Assembly (NCBI GenBank): GCA_036768485.1
Contig: JAVLUZ010000143.1
Location: 2,289,633 to 2,353,632, forward strand
Direction: 5' to 3'
Length of the DNA stretch: 64,000 bases
Origin: Mermis nigrescens
Taxonomy: Eukaryota; Nematoda; Enoplea; Mermithida; Mermithidae
Under the pieces are notes generated by a model that ran no database searches, was not told where the DNA came from, and was given only the letters and a program-made list of their open reading frames with translations. Position 1 is the stretch's first letter, and each line of letters begins with the position of its first letter. Below are positions 20,452-31,130 of the stretch, piece by piece. Position numbers and translations under genes: made by a program.

Positions 20452-23400
20452 TCAATTTGCGACAAGCTGAATGAGCAAACTCCATCAGCATGTTGCATGA
20501 TCTGCTGGAAGACGAGTATGAATTCTACCATAAAAATTTTTATCGAAAAACCCTTCCTTCCTATGTACATAGCTACAGTGATTCCTATACGGCCTACAGT
20601 AAGTATGGGAGATAATGGTAGCCTCGGGAAAGATATGCTGAAATAGCTCTCCGATAAATGAGACAGACTGTAGATCTGCTGCAGTTAATCGAGCTTTTTC
20701 ACTTAATTTAATCCACATGAATTAGGCTAGCTGTTCCAAGAGCCTCTCAAACAAATGGAGACTGCAAATATGTTTTAATGCTAGTAAAAAGATGTAGAAT
20801 AAATTGAGCAGTAGACGCCTGAATAAAATTTTGTTGCACACGGCCGTTGAAGCATGGAGGATTATACCCAGAATCAAAACAACCCGCAGATCCCTTATAA
20901 AATTGTAAATTTTTCAATTTGTCAAATAGCAACAGGCAAAGTTTAAAAACGTAGAAAAACGTATTTTTCGCCCTATCACCAAGTTTTGACCTTGAAAATT
21001 TTTCTGTTTTCTCCCCCAACACTGCCCGTTGCTTGTGCAGTACACAGGTGCACCTACGCACACCGTAGGTAGGTATGTAAAATAGCCTGTTTCATATAAT
21101 CTTGCGCTTTCATAATTTTGCAGCGGTAAACTGATAAGGTAAGTACATGAATCTATACAACGCATTGAGGAAGTATTGGTTTACAACAGCTGAAAACCGT
21201 CAAGTGAAAACCACAAGCTTATATTTCTATGTGATACAGACTATACGTAAACATGTATGTAACTATATTACGTATCTACCTATGCAATCACATGTATAGA
21301 AAACAATTAATGAATTTAATGAGTAGATGCGATTAACGACGAAAATGCAGTATTATACTTCAATGATTTACACATGATTTGAAGAAGTATAGGTAGGTAT
21401 TCACATAATTTACAGGCGGGTGCGCACAACGCGTTTGAGCAATGGGTAACCAACATACATATGACAAAAGTTTACACAGGTACGTACGTACAAATGTATG
21501 AACATACTACATAGATATCATAGCTTAACTTTGTAGTGTAGGTATTCGTAAAATCCTGCATTTGTAGCCGAAAGTACATACCTCTCGTCGCTTTGTAAAC
21601 AACGCAAAAAGCTGTAAAAGTATCACACTTTTTAGGTACCTAACTAGGATACAATTGTACAACAAGCGCAACGATATAACTAGGCTATACACAATACAAG
21701 TCCCAAATTTTGAAAAATTCACGGGGTACACTGCGTATTTACACCTGTGATTAGCGAAAGGTAAACGTTAGTACCTGCCTATAATCAGAATCGCCCCTAA
21801 ATTGCAACGATGTTAACAAATATGCCAAGCGTTGATTTGAATAAAAGATGCACCATTTTTATTACTTCTTGTACAATCGGTATGAGGGTGACTCAAAAAG
21901 AAGCAGTTGGTAAATCCCTTGGAGTCTGGCATACCTGTAGATAAAAATGCGTTTTTGCATCAAATACTAAATAATAGGTGTGGTTGCGCTCATCCAATTA
22001 TAATTTATTTTGTTTATTCAAACTTGTTGAAGGATTTATGTGACTGCAAAAGTGTTGTAAACTATTATGACAGAGTGGAATTATACACTACATATATCGA
22101 TTCATCGGCAAGCATAATCCTGGGGTAAGGTTTTCATCCCCTCAAAGTTTTCCACTCCCCCTGTAGAAAAAATTTCAACCCAAAATTCAATGCCATTCAG
22201 TTCCAAAAAATCGTGAGACTTATCCTAATTTATGCGATCTTAGCGGTAAGTGCAAAAATGTCAATTTGTTGAAAGTATATTTTGTTGAACTATATATATT
22301 ATTAAAGACTTAATCAACTATGAAGAGAGCACCGCCTAGAAACGCCAAAAAGGACGTTTTTGACGCGCATCCATCGCTATAGGTATCCATCTTTTCAACT
22401 AACAATTGGCAAAACTACATCAAACTTCTAAACCTGTTTTATTCTGATTCGTGTGGATTAAATTTAGTGAGAAAGATCTTTATAGAATAAATACCAGACT
22501 ACTTATAGCTGTAAAACCCTTAAATTACTCATTATAGAGCCAAACGCCTTCCCTTGAATAAACAGTTTAAAGCCATCTGCGCAGTACTTCATAATTAGCC
22601 ATGAAATTTAGGCTTTCAATAGTTTTATTACTTCACGCGCTTCAAACTACGCCAGAAATGGACATTAAAGTCGTGAAATTCAGGATAAAAAAGAAAAACC
22701 GACTTTGGTTACTTTTGGGAAGACATTCGTAAACACGAAGAAACGATAGATGAAAAACGCGTAGCAATTTAACTATATAATTAAGTGACAAAAACTGACA
22801 AAAAATAAGCGAAACAGATCACCAATACTGAATAGATTTAAAACGAACAGACAGTAGAACGATATTTTGGGTAACTATAGTCAATGTTTTTTACGAAACT
22901 ACGTGCACAAATGACGATTGATCCCATGAAAATCAACATTGGTTAGACTAATACTAAATCGTGCTACCATAGCAATTGATAAGCAAGTAAAATTTATTTC
23001 TGAGAAAGTATATTATAACAGACTTTTTGCATTCCTTTATTAGCACTAAAAATGGGTTTCCATGCACAAGGTTTCATAAAACAGACTGTAGGTAGGCACG
23101 TTTATGAATATACAATATTCTACAACCAATATTTTTTTTCTAGCATCAATCGTCATATAATTAACGCTTATGGTAATGCGGCATACAAAATATGATGTAA
23201 GTATGTCGAGTTACAAAAAATAAGACTTAGCGCGTACAGAATGGCGCCTGCGCAGATTCAAAACTGAAATATGCAACACACGGAAAGTACAAATATGTAC
23301 ACAGCCACGTATATACGTTTAATAGCTTAAATCCGTCCAAATCGAGTGAGGAATGAATTTCATTAGATCACGTTTTTTATATTCTTAATACCGCAATCGA

Positions 23401-23887
23401 ACAATTAAAAAGCCGTTTGGAGGTTTTGCGGCGCAAACTGCTCTTAAAATCGAAGGATTGCGATTACCGAGGTGTTAAAAAATCCATGTCAAAGCATGCA
23501 CCACCCCACCCGACTTTTATGCGAAAACCTGCTTTTTCAGGACCTTTCCAGATGCTTTTATGTCGATTAAGCCTTCATAATATTGAACCGTAACATGCAC
23601 GTATTCAAGCAAAAGCAACAAAATGGAAATCAACAGACGCAGGTCGCATTTTCACGACGGTGTCAATTTAGGGAAAGGGTCAGTATCGGAATTCAGAATA
23701 GAAGCTTGAAGTAGAAATCGATTAGACTTCAAATAAGAACTATGTACTAGCCGCTAGCCGACGTTAATCGCAATCTACCAGAGAGAATAATCATACTTTG
23801 GTTAGCAGCAAAGCCTATCTAACTCTCTGTAAAAGGTTAACAGCTTTCCGACAACCTGACGCACTTTAACCGTTTCAAATGGGTTAA
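20452..23887. other. Unassigned intergenic DNA
   Basis: AT-rich, with several GTAGGTAGGTA-type words. 20930-21055 is a diverged fragment of MITE family A on the minus strand, ending near GCCCGTTG. 22130-22400 has C runs and AACGCCAAAAAGGACGTTTTTGACGCG, resembling the dispersed repeats at 34560 and 56335. No exon or conserved protein recognised on either strand. Confidence 0.45.
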
Positions 23888-24079
23888 CCACAATGCCCCT
23901 CCCAGAATAAAATTTTTAAATTTTTTTGTTTTTTTTTCGCAATTTTTTGATGCCAACGGATAGTGCTCGATAAGAAACGTAGAAGAATGGTGTTTTTTCG
24001 CCATACCACCATTTTTAGGGCCATTTTTTGACCTTTGAAAAGTCTTGCACCCCCAGAATTTTGGTGCTGCCCACGTATG
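23888..24079 (-). mobile_element. Partial MITE family A copy
   Basis: Ends GCCCACGTATG at 24079 and carries the family middle. The other end is lost, so no duplication can be checked. Confidence 0.75.
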
Positions 24080-25858
24080 GTCACAAGAGGTGAAGCAACG
24101 AGAGAGCAATTTGAAAAACAACGTTTTGGATTTTTTAACACTGATTACATGTTAATATTCATGGCGAAATCAGGTGGTTTAGTCATGCTACAAAACTTAA
24201 CCCAGCGATTTATAGCAACAGAAATATAAAGTTTTCATTCATTTCTTAAAAATGATACGATCAAAGCTTTGTAGAGTAAACCAGAAACGCACAAAGTACA
24301 ACCATCAGCTTCAGCGCATATAAAATAGGCAATTCACAATGCCAAACCAGACGTAATACGTATAGTAAGTACCCTTAGTCACAAAATAACATCTGCAGAT
24401 TTTTATAGCTCCAATAAATATACAACGAAAATGTGCGTACAATCGAACATGACGAAAAAAGTGAAACTGCTATTGGCGAATCAAAAGCGCTGGCACGAAT
24501 CGCAACCGAGCGTGTTAGCTGAAAAGATCACAGATACCCAGCACGCACGTGACGAATCCCAAAATGTTCCTAGTAGTGTCAAAAATAATCCAAAGAATCC
24601 ATCCATTATGCTTAAAGTATCGGTTTCTTCCGTCTTTTAATAGGCAGAATCATTCATGATCTTAAAAAAGTTGAAAATTTTCAATAGTTTTCAACGAAAA
24701 ACGCGTAAAATTAGTGAAAAAATCGGTGCAAAGCACCGAAAAATACTCGAGAAATCATTTTAAGAACTAAAAAAATCCTTGTTCTGTACATAAACAACTC
24801 TTCTAATGTAAAATAAAGTCGTTAAACCGCGAAGAAAGTTATTAAATGTCATTAATGAGTACGCCGAAGCGCTGGAAAAATTTGAAAAATCGTTATAAAA
24901 AATGATTCAAATCATCAAAAAACAAACAACATTCTCTATTGCGCCCTAATATTTTTTGACGACAGTAAGGCAGCCGTCCCCCGCCCCCTCTAAATCCGCG
25001 CCTGGTTGAAAATTAGTCGATTATAGGAGCACAAACGCCTGGTCTCTCATGGGAAGGCAGTCAATAAGAAAATATTATGTTTAGTCTTATCGAGCTAAAA
25101 TGGCCTAAAAATGCTAAACCTTATACTAGAACAAATAGCGTTTAATTTAAAATATGCAGGTTACTTTTTCGTACTGAAGTCGATATTTATTCGATTTAAT
25201 TCCCTCTTTTGCTTTGCTTTCCGCATTCTGCTTATTTGAGAAGCATAGACCCTAAAACCCCTTATGACGAAATACGTGCGGGAGTTAAAACTCCGATGCT
25301 GTGCGTGTATATCAAACCTGGATCTGACTTCTGAATGCAAAATTTAGAAAAATAATTTTGTCAGAAAAACGAGCAACTAAGTAAGTCAAAAAGGTGGAAA
25401 CAATAATATATTGTCCGTCGTACCCTGTCATACTAAAAGGTTGAAATAAGATTCTTATGCGATTGCAGCTCGATAAATCTAAGGAAAAAATGCAACCACT
25501 TCAGGTCACCCACAAAGTGGCCTATTAAGCCCTTACTGTATTGTCATAACGTCAGTTAATAATTAAGCGTTGGTACTTTGAAGCAACTTTAAAATTATAA
25601 GTCTATATTAGTCTAGCGATGTTCTTTCCTTCAAGAATATAGAAACGTAAGAAATTTTCAAGAAAATTGAATCAAATTAGAAGGCTAAATATCGTCAAAG
25701 AGGCTCCTTGACGCAAAGTGCCGGAAGAGTAGATACTTTGAGCCAAAGATCGTTAAAAACGCTAAAAAAGCACATATTTCAAAGTTGTAGAGAAAAATCG
25801 AAAAGGGGAGGCACCAGCATTTTTCGGGAGTTAGCAGAAGCCATTTTTGGTTTAAACC
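24080..25858. other. Unassigned DNA downstream of Mitf
   Basis: No gene recognised. 24720-25010 carries two palindromes of the GGYGCAAAGCRCC type and ends CCCTCTAAATCCGCGCCTGG, the reverse of the end seen at 3400. The Mitf 3' UTR probably runs into this side of the gene, but no poly(A) signal close to the stop codon stands out; TATTTATTC at about 25184 gives AATAAATA on the minus strand. Confidence 0.4.
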
Positions 25859-25859
25859 A

Positions 25860-26110
25860 CACATGTAACTGCTCAAAATTTTGGGAGGGGGTTCTCCGGC
25901 GCCATTTTTCGCGGGAAAGGGTAAATGATCTCTAATTTATGAGCCAGAAACGGCCAAAAAACACCTGAAACTACTAAAAAATTCAATTTCTAACAATCAG
26001 AAAGGGATCAAAAATTTTCTGGCTTTAAGGGATGGCGGGTCAACCAACTTTGGGTGGGGGATCTCCAACCCCCTTCGGCGCGTAAGGGTTAGACCCTCCG
26101 AATAACAACA
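25860..26110. mobile_element. MITE family E copy (probable)
   Basis: Left end CACATGTAACTGCTC resembles CATACATGTAACGGCTC of family E, and the body has the same order of C/G runs and CAAAAATTTTCTG. The right end is degenerate. It lies about 50 bp past the Mitf stop codon, so it is probably part of the 3' UTR. Confidence 0.5.
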
Positions 26111-26163
26111 CGCACGGTCATATATGTACAGCCTGATGATAATAATCGCAGCAATACGCCAAA

Positions 26164-26994
26164 TCACGAGCTAACGTAATCCATGCTTTCCGCCCGCCCA
26201 ACGCCGGAGCCGGACGGCGGCGGATCCGGCGACAGCGTCGTCGGCTCCCAATGTATATCCGGCGAAGTCGTCTGCGATTCGTTGCCGCCGCCAAAGCCGC
26301 CCGGCGATGACGTCACCGTCGACGTCGTTCGACCGCAATCGGACATCATCGGGTCTACGACGTTGTTGAGCAGACGAGGCCCGTTGTTTTGATTGTTCGA
26401 AGCGAAATAATTTCCGCCAATCGTCGCGCCGCAGCCCGCCAGCATCATTTCGTCGTCCGCGCCGCCGCCCAGCTCCATCATAAGATCGTGCAAATTATGA
26501 ATCAAGCCGGCGCCGCCGGCGCCGACGGAATAATAGGCGCCCTCTTCGCTCGATTCGTTAGAAAATTGATTAGGTCGATTCAAGGCTATTCGGCCGCTTG
26601 ACCCCGTTGCCGCCGCCAGATTGGCCGAATCGCAATCGGCGTATGGCAAAACATTTGTATTGGACAGCATAAGGCGGAGAGCGGAGTCTCTTTCTTGTTC
26701 AATGTACATTGAAGGGTCGTTTGAAGCCGTTTGCATCTGGTCGTAATTGCCCGAGGCGTTTTGATCGTGCGAATACTGCTGATACGCGGGCGAAGTCGGA
26801 AGCGCTAATATTGGATTCGAGGTGGTCGAATCGGTCGGACGAGGATCGGCGTAGTCGGCCGGATCGTCCGTGTCCAGCGGCTCGGTTTTGATTGGCCTAT
26901 TTTCAAGGGGGGTGGGGGGACTGGAGAGAGCAAACGTTGGCTGGAACGGCAACGGGAAATCGACGCCATTGGAACGCAGGCGTTCCTCTAATTC
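26164..26994 (-). CDS. Mitf: Mitf terminal coding exon (zipper end and C-terminal domain)
   Basis: 276 codons and a TGA stop at 26166-26164, residues 378-653. Acceptor TTTACTCGCAG at 26995. Opens with ELEERLRSNG, the end of the zipper (ELEMQARAHG in human). NRPIKTEPLD at about residues 410-419 contains an IKTE sumoylation consensus, matching the IKQEP site of MITF. HDLMMELGG and DEMMLAG resemble the acidic LDLMLLDD patch of TFEB. The rest is Gly/Ser/Asn/Pro-rich and likely disordered. Base composition is clearly GC-richer (runs of GCC, GGC, GGA codons) than the surrounding AT-rich DNA. The reading frame before the acceptor continues open but is not conserved. A MITE lies only 40 bp before this acceptor. 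Confidence 0.95.
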   Translation of the reverse strand, partial: ELEERLRSNGVDFPLPFQPTFALSSPPTPLENRPIKTEPLDTDDPADYADPRPTDSTTSNPILALPTSPAYQQYSHDQNASGNYDQMQTASNDPSMYIEQERDSALRLMLSNTNVLPYADCDSANLAAATGSSGRIALNRPNQFSNESSEEGAYYSVGAGGAGLIHNLHDLMMELGGGADDEMMLAGCGATIGGNYFASNNQNNGPRLLNNVVDPMMSDCGRTTSTVTSSPGGFGGGNESQTTSPDIHWEPTTLSPDPPPSGSGVGRAESMDYVSS

Positions 26995-27034
26995 CTGCGA
27001 GTAAAATGGAACAAACAGCAAAACGACTACTATA

Positions 27035-27252
27035 CACACGTCAGCGTGGGGGAGGGGGTTCGGGGTTGGAATCAAAACACCCCTCAGAATTCAATTTTTT
27101 GAATTTTTTTGTCTCTTTTCGCGATTTTTTGATGCCAGTGGATAGTGCTCGATAAGCAACTTAAAAAATGGCGTTTATTCGCCATGCCACCATTTTTAAG
27201 ACAATTTTTTTACCTTTAAGAAATCTTGCACCCCCACACCCCCTTACCTATG
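27035..27252 (-). mobile_element. MITE family A copy, 40 bp from a Mitf splice acceptor
   Basis: 218 bp, CACACGTCAGCGTGGGG...CTTACCTATG, flanked by the exact 8-bp duplication CTACTATA (27027-27034, 27253-27260). It lies in the last intron of Mitf, and only 40 bp remain between it and the terminal exon. Confidence 0.92.
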
Positions 27253-27799
27253 CTACTATAGTGCAGATTTTTCGAACGAAGACAAATTAGTCTTTTAATG
27301 AAGGCTGAGTAACGACCGACCATTGGATCCACAAAAGAGCATTGGGAGTGAGCGACGGGCATTACTCCCCTTAGCTTTGAAAAACTGATAGCTCCATAGC
27401 CATTTTGGCCGAAATAACATTGCGCCTTTTTGGGCTCAGAAAACTTACTATACAACCTTTTTTGAACTAACATACCGTGTGAGCTCAGAAATGACATATA
27501 GTTGTTGTCTTTTTCTGAGTTTCAAAAGGATACACAGTTATATTCTAGAATTTAAGCATGGCTAACCAGCTATTTTTAGTCCAAAAAGACTATACTCATA
27601 TAGCTATGTTTGTGAGTCAAAAAGGCTTGACAAAAATGCAGAAAAATGATGGTTTAAAGCGGTACCATCGTTTTTTCGCAATAAAACAGTTTTTTACAAA
27701 GCAAATAGCTATCTACCAATTGTTGATTTTTACCCCTGAAAGCTTGACCTTGCGCACTTATTAAGATCAAAAAATGTGGTCTCGTAATAAAATGATGTC

Positions 27800-28270
27800 A
27801 AAGAGTCACGCATGCGCACAGGGGGAGGGTGAGAGGGGATATTATCCCCCGCTGAAGAGTCCGAAAGTTAGGTACAGTCAAGCAGACATGCAAAGCATGG
27901 AAATTCGGGGGAGGGCATGAAATTTTAAAGTGCCTTTTTTGGTCCTAAAAAACGTGGTTATGCGTCAAAATCATCGTTTTTCGGCGTTTCTTACAATGCT
28001 CTATCTTTCTAAAGCATAAGGACACAAAAAATTCAAACAAATAAATAGAGTCGGATAAATTGAACAACAAAATACAGTTAAAACATGAGTAGTTATATGT
28101 TGCGAAACGCCGAAAATTTGACACTTTTGAGCAAATTGATAGCAAGAAACGCCCAAAAATCATCTTTCCTGTGAATTTATTTATTGGAAACTCTCAAATA
28201 ATCACGAATTCTGAGGGGGTGAAAAAATTTCTAAGCATGGGGGGTTAAAATTTCCTGAGGGTGTGTAACC
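27800..28270. repeat. Dispersed repeat in Mitf last intron
   Basis: GTTATGCGTCAAAATCATCG, then TTTTTCGGCGTTTCTTACAATGCTCTATCTTTC (given in part), is shared with 41130-41210. It starts near GCATGCGCACAGGGGGAGGG and ends in GGGTGTGTAACCCCC. Ends not defined by a duplication. Confidence 0.6.
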
Positions 28271-28512
28271 CCCTTAATAATGTATGCTGTCGAGCAGTTC
28301 AAGCCAAAAATAGCGCATTTTCAAGCGATTTAGACGTAAAAGTAGCCAAAAAATACTGGAAAAATCCTAGATTTCACTCCGTCCTGACCTCAAAATCTAC
28401 ATTTTATTCCTCCATGGATAACCCGGCCTTGTGCATCTATGGTAATACCTAGTTTTCTTAACACTTCACAAGTTCTACAAAATTAAGCCCATTATTATCA
28501 AATAAATCTTAC

Positions 28513-28660
28513 TTTAATTCTTTGAAGCATTCGTCTGTTTTCTTGTTCCAATAGACTTTGCCTGTGCTGCATTCGAAGCATTCTATCTCGGTCCCTCCTC
28601 AGTTCAAGAATATAATCCACAGACGCTTGCAAAATCGTACCCTTATTTAATTTCATTTCC
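28513..28660 (-). CDS. Mitf: Mitf coding exon 6 (helix 2 and leucine zipper)
   Basis: 148 bp: one base finishing Glu328 and 49 codons, residues 329-377. Acceptor TTTGTTTCAG at 28661, donor GTAAGA at 28512. KGTILQASVDYILEL is helix 2 of the MITF/TFE family (KGTILKASVDYIRKL). The following RRDRDRMLRMQHRQSLLEQE and NRRMLQRIK form the zipper that restricts dimerisation to family members. The Trp of vertebrate RWNKG is replaced by Leu (KLNKG). The next exon continues the coil with ELEERLRSNG. Confidence 0.96.
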
Positions 28661-29111
28661 CTGAAACAAATCATTGCATAATTAAGCATTATTTTTAGTA
28701 AGCTACTAATTGAAGTTTACAGAATAATCCAGGGACTATTCGAACAAGTCATTTTAAACCAAGCATGAATACGGTACAAATATTGAGGTTGAATTTTCAA
28801 TCGTGACCAACGACCATTTATCATTCGTTTCGTAATTTGCATAAGGTATTGAGTGAGAGTACAATTTAAGATAAAAGAATATTTAATTCATGTATCCAAA
28901 CTTATAGGACCTTCACTTGATGAGGAAGGGCATGCTCTTTCTTCATTGTAATTCTATAAAATATTCAAGATTTTTGATCAATAATTTAAACTTTGAATGA
29001 AAAATCTTGCATTCAATACTGTACTTTTGTAGGAGCTCATTTGAACAAATATTAAAGTGAGATTCCAGAGCTTCAAGTCAGGCTATTACTTTTTCCAGCC
29101 GTGTTTCCTTT

Positions 29112-29179
29112 AAAAGCCTAAAACCTAGTAAAAGCAAAAAATTTTAAAATTTTTTGCTTTTACTAGGTTTTAGACTTTT
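29112..29179. repeat. 68-nt near-perfect palindrome in a Mitf intron
   Basis: Two 34-nt arms with no loop, centred between 29145 and 29146, one mismatch (arm AAAAGCCTAAAACCTAGTAA continuing AAGCAAAAAATTTT). As RNA it would form a 34-bp hairpin within the pre-mRNA. Confidence 0.95.
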
Positions 29180-29452
29180 TCATGCCGGATGCTAGGAAAT
29201 GCCGCCTGTAATCTTTTCCAGAAACCAGAGACAAAAACTGCTAAGCAAGGTATATTGCAAGAAACCTACGCGCTAAAAAAGGTACAAGCAAGGCTCAGAA
29301 AATTAGCATCATCCGAAATAGGTCCATTGAAAAAGCAGAGACTGAGCTTGCTAATAACGGTTGGCAATTGGTATGCCTAGAAACTGCAACTTAACAGTTG
29401 ACATATCGTTTTATGTTGATGTTAAATGCTTCTCTATATATCGTCATGTGAC

Positions 29453-29738
29453 CAGACATGCACCCGAGGGGTTAGGTAGGCGGTCTGTCTGAACTTCTTC
29501 CCAGAATGGAGAAATTTAAAAATGTTCTCGGGAAAATAAGGCAAAAAAGGCCAAAAATCGATGAAATTCGAAAATTTTCTTTAAAAGTGTTTTAAATTAG
29601 CCATTAACTGTGAAACAACGTATTTTTCACGCTATTTTAGTGCTTATGTTAGTTTTTGGGGTCATTTAGGACCACAAAATCTCAATTTTCGACCTCAAAC
29701 CGGCTGACCCCCCAGATCGGCCATGTTGTGCATCTATG
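29453..29738 (+). mobile_element. MITE family F copy
   Basis: 286 bp, CAGACATGCACCCG...GTGCATCTATG, duplication CATGTGAC (29445-29452) against CATTTGAC (29739-29746), 7 of 8. Relatives at 38390-38700, 52512-52884 and 58480-58788 share ATTTTCACGCTATTTTAG and TTTTGAGGTCATTT. Confidence 0.8.
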
Positions 29739-30090
29739 CATTTGACTAAGTACAAGTTAATCGGCACCGTTCAGCATTGTTCCATAAGATTGATATTTTA
29801 AAAATTGAGTTCTATTGTGATCATACACGAACCCGATTAGCATTTACCCCCAAAACCAAGTGAAAAAATTGATGAACTATGGAATAACAATAGTGCAACA
29901 ACTCAATGCAAGCACCGCAGGACATATTTTGGTCAAACATTCCTAGAATGCAATACACTATTCTATGCTCTTTTCATAACTTATCACGAGAGTAAACAAA
30001 ACATAACTTTTCTAAAATACTTGCGAAATTTTATTATGAAAAACGTTCAAAACTCCTTGATCAACACGGTTCAGGGATAAAATTACTTAC

Positions 30091-30166
30091 TCCGTGCACG
30101 ACTTTGGAAGAAGAGTACCCAATTCTTTTATTCTATCATTTATGTTGTATCTCCGGCGGCGTTCAA
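30091..30166 (-). CDS. Mitf: Mitf coding exon 5 (basic region and helix 1)
   Basis: 76 bp: two bases finishing Ile303, 24 codons, two bases of codon 328. Acceptor TTGTTTTCAG at 30167 and donor GTAAGT at 30090, both strong. Encodes [20 protein letters not shown], nearly identical to the MITF/TFE basic region and helix 1 ([20 protein letters not shown]). The Glu and Arg residues that read CACGTG are present (Glu304, Arg305-308). It is flanked by introns of 738 bp and 1430 bp. Too short to appear as a long open frame; identified from the sequence of both splice sites and the peptide. Confidence 0.95.
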
Positions 30167-30904
30167 CTGAAAACAATAAGCAAATTCTGATGCAACTGCG
30201 AAAATTAAATTTCAAGATATTAAGATGTAGACGCAACGCCAGATTAGACTTATGTATTTAATGCTTAAATCTATTAAGCTAATGGCATTATTCAACAAAT
30301 TTTAGTCGGCTTGTCTAAAATTTTACTTCAAGAATTTGAGATATGCATTTGCGATTGGCACTTGCACATAAGCCACCAGAGGTTAGGCCAAGCTTTAAAA
30401 ATGTTTTCCACACAGTTTTTCATGTGATACACATATCTTGTTTTACCAAGAAGCAGACTGACTTTGTTGTCAGCCTATGTACCGATGTCTCTGGATACAC
30501 CGCACTAATTCCCATGGGCAGAACTATAGAAGAACAAAGTCAAGAACTTTTAGGACAGTAAAAAACAAAACACGTACCAACTTTTAATCTTGTCCGCATT
30601 AATGCTTAAAATTAACAAGATGAACGACCTAGTGCAATTTGTACGTACCTAATTATGTACTGGAAATTTGATTTGAAAAAAAACATGGAGAAAGCAAGCC
30701 AACTATTCATTTTAGCGATAGGGCGAAATAGCGAAATTTTGATCAAGGAAATACAAACAAAAATAAGTGACTCGTAAAATAGCCACTTTCTCTTCAACAC
30801 TTCTGCAAAAGTAGTGATTATTAAACTTCAGCGAAAACGAAAATAAGCCAATCAGCATAGTACAAGAATGAGGTCTCTATTCTAATAAAACAAGCACAAT
30901 TTAC
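30167..30904 (-). other. Mitf intron between exons 4 and 5
   Basis: 738 bp bounded by GTAAAT and TTTTCAG. No repeat or small exon recognised. The open frame 30343-30561 on the plus strand is not protein-like. Confidence 0.7.
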
Positions 30905-31130
30905 TCATATTGTGAACGTCTTTCTTGCGTCTGTCCCGCATCAGTTCCTGTTCCCTGACTGTTATCTCATTTCTAACCAGGCAATCAATGTCAAGCGAAG
31001 CTGATGGGGCGCTACTAGACACCTGTCGTTGAGAACCGTAACTCGATGATCCGGCGCTAGTACCTCGACTATTAACGCCCGCTTTTATTAAGCCTTCCAA
31101 GTCATCGGCGTACGATAAACTTGACCCTAA
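30905..31130 (-). CDS. Mitf: Mitf coding exon 4 (regulatory region and start of basic region)
   Basis: 75 codons plus one base, residues 228-302 and the first base of codon 303. Acceptor TGTACAG at 31131, donor GTAAAT at 30904. Begins LGSSLSYADDLEGLIKAG. Residues 262-272 (RQVSSSAPSAS) resemble the SSSCP motif around TFEB Ser211, the mTORC1 site that binds 14-3-3; Ser267 with Ala-Pro after it is the likely equivalent. The exon ends RDRRKKDVHNM, the beginning of the DNA-binding basic region; vertebrate members have KKDNHN, so this protein has Val in place of the first Asn. The split codon ATT (Ile303) is completed by exon 5. Confidence 0.92.

Noticed and set aside
20377..20718. Overlapping open frames of 89 and 77 codons
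   Set aside because: The first starts inside the solo LTR; neither shows a known domain or codon bias.
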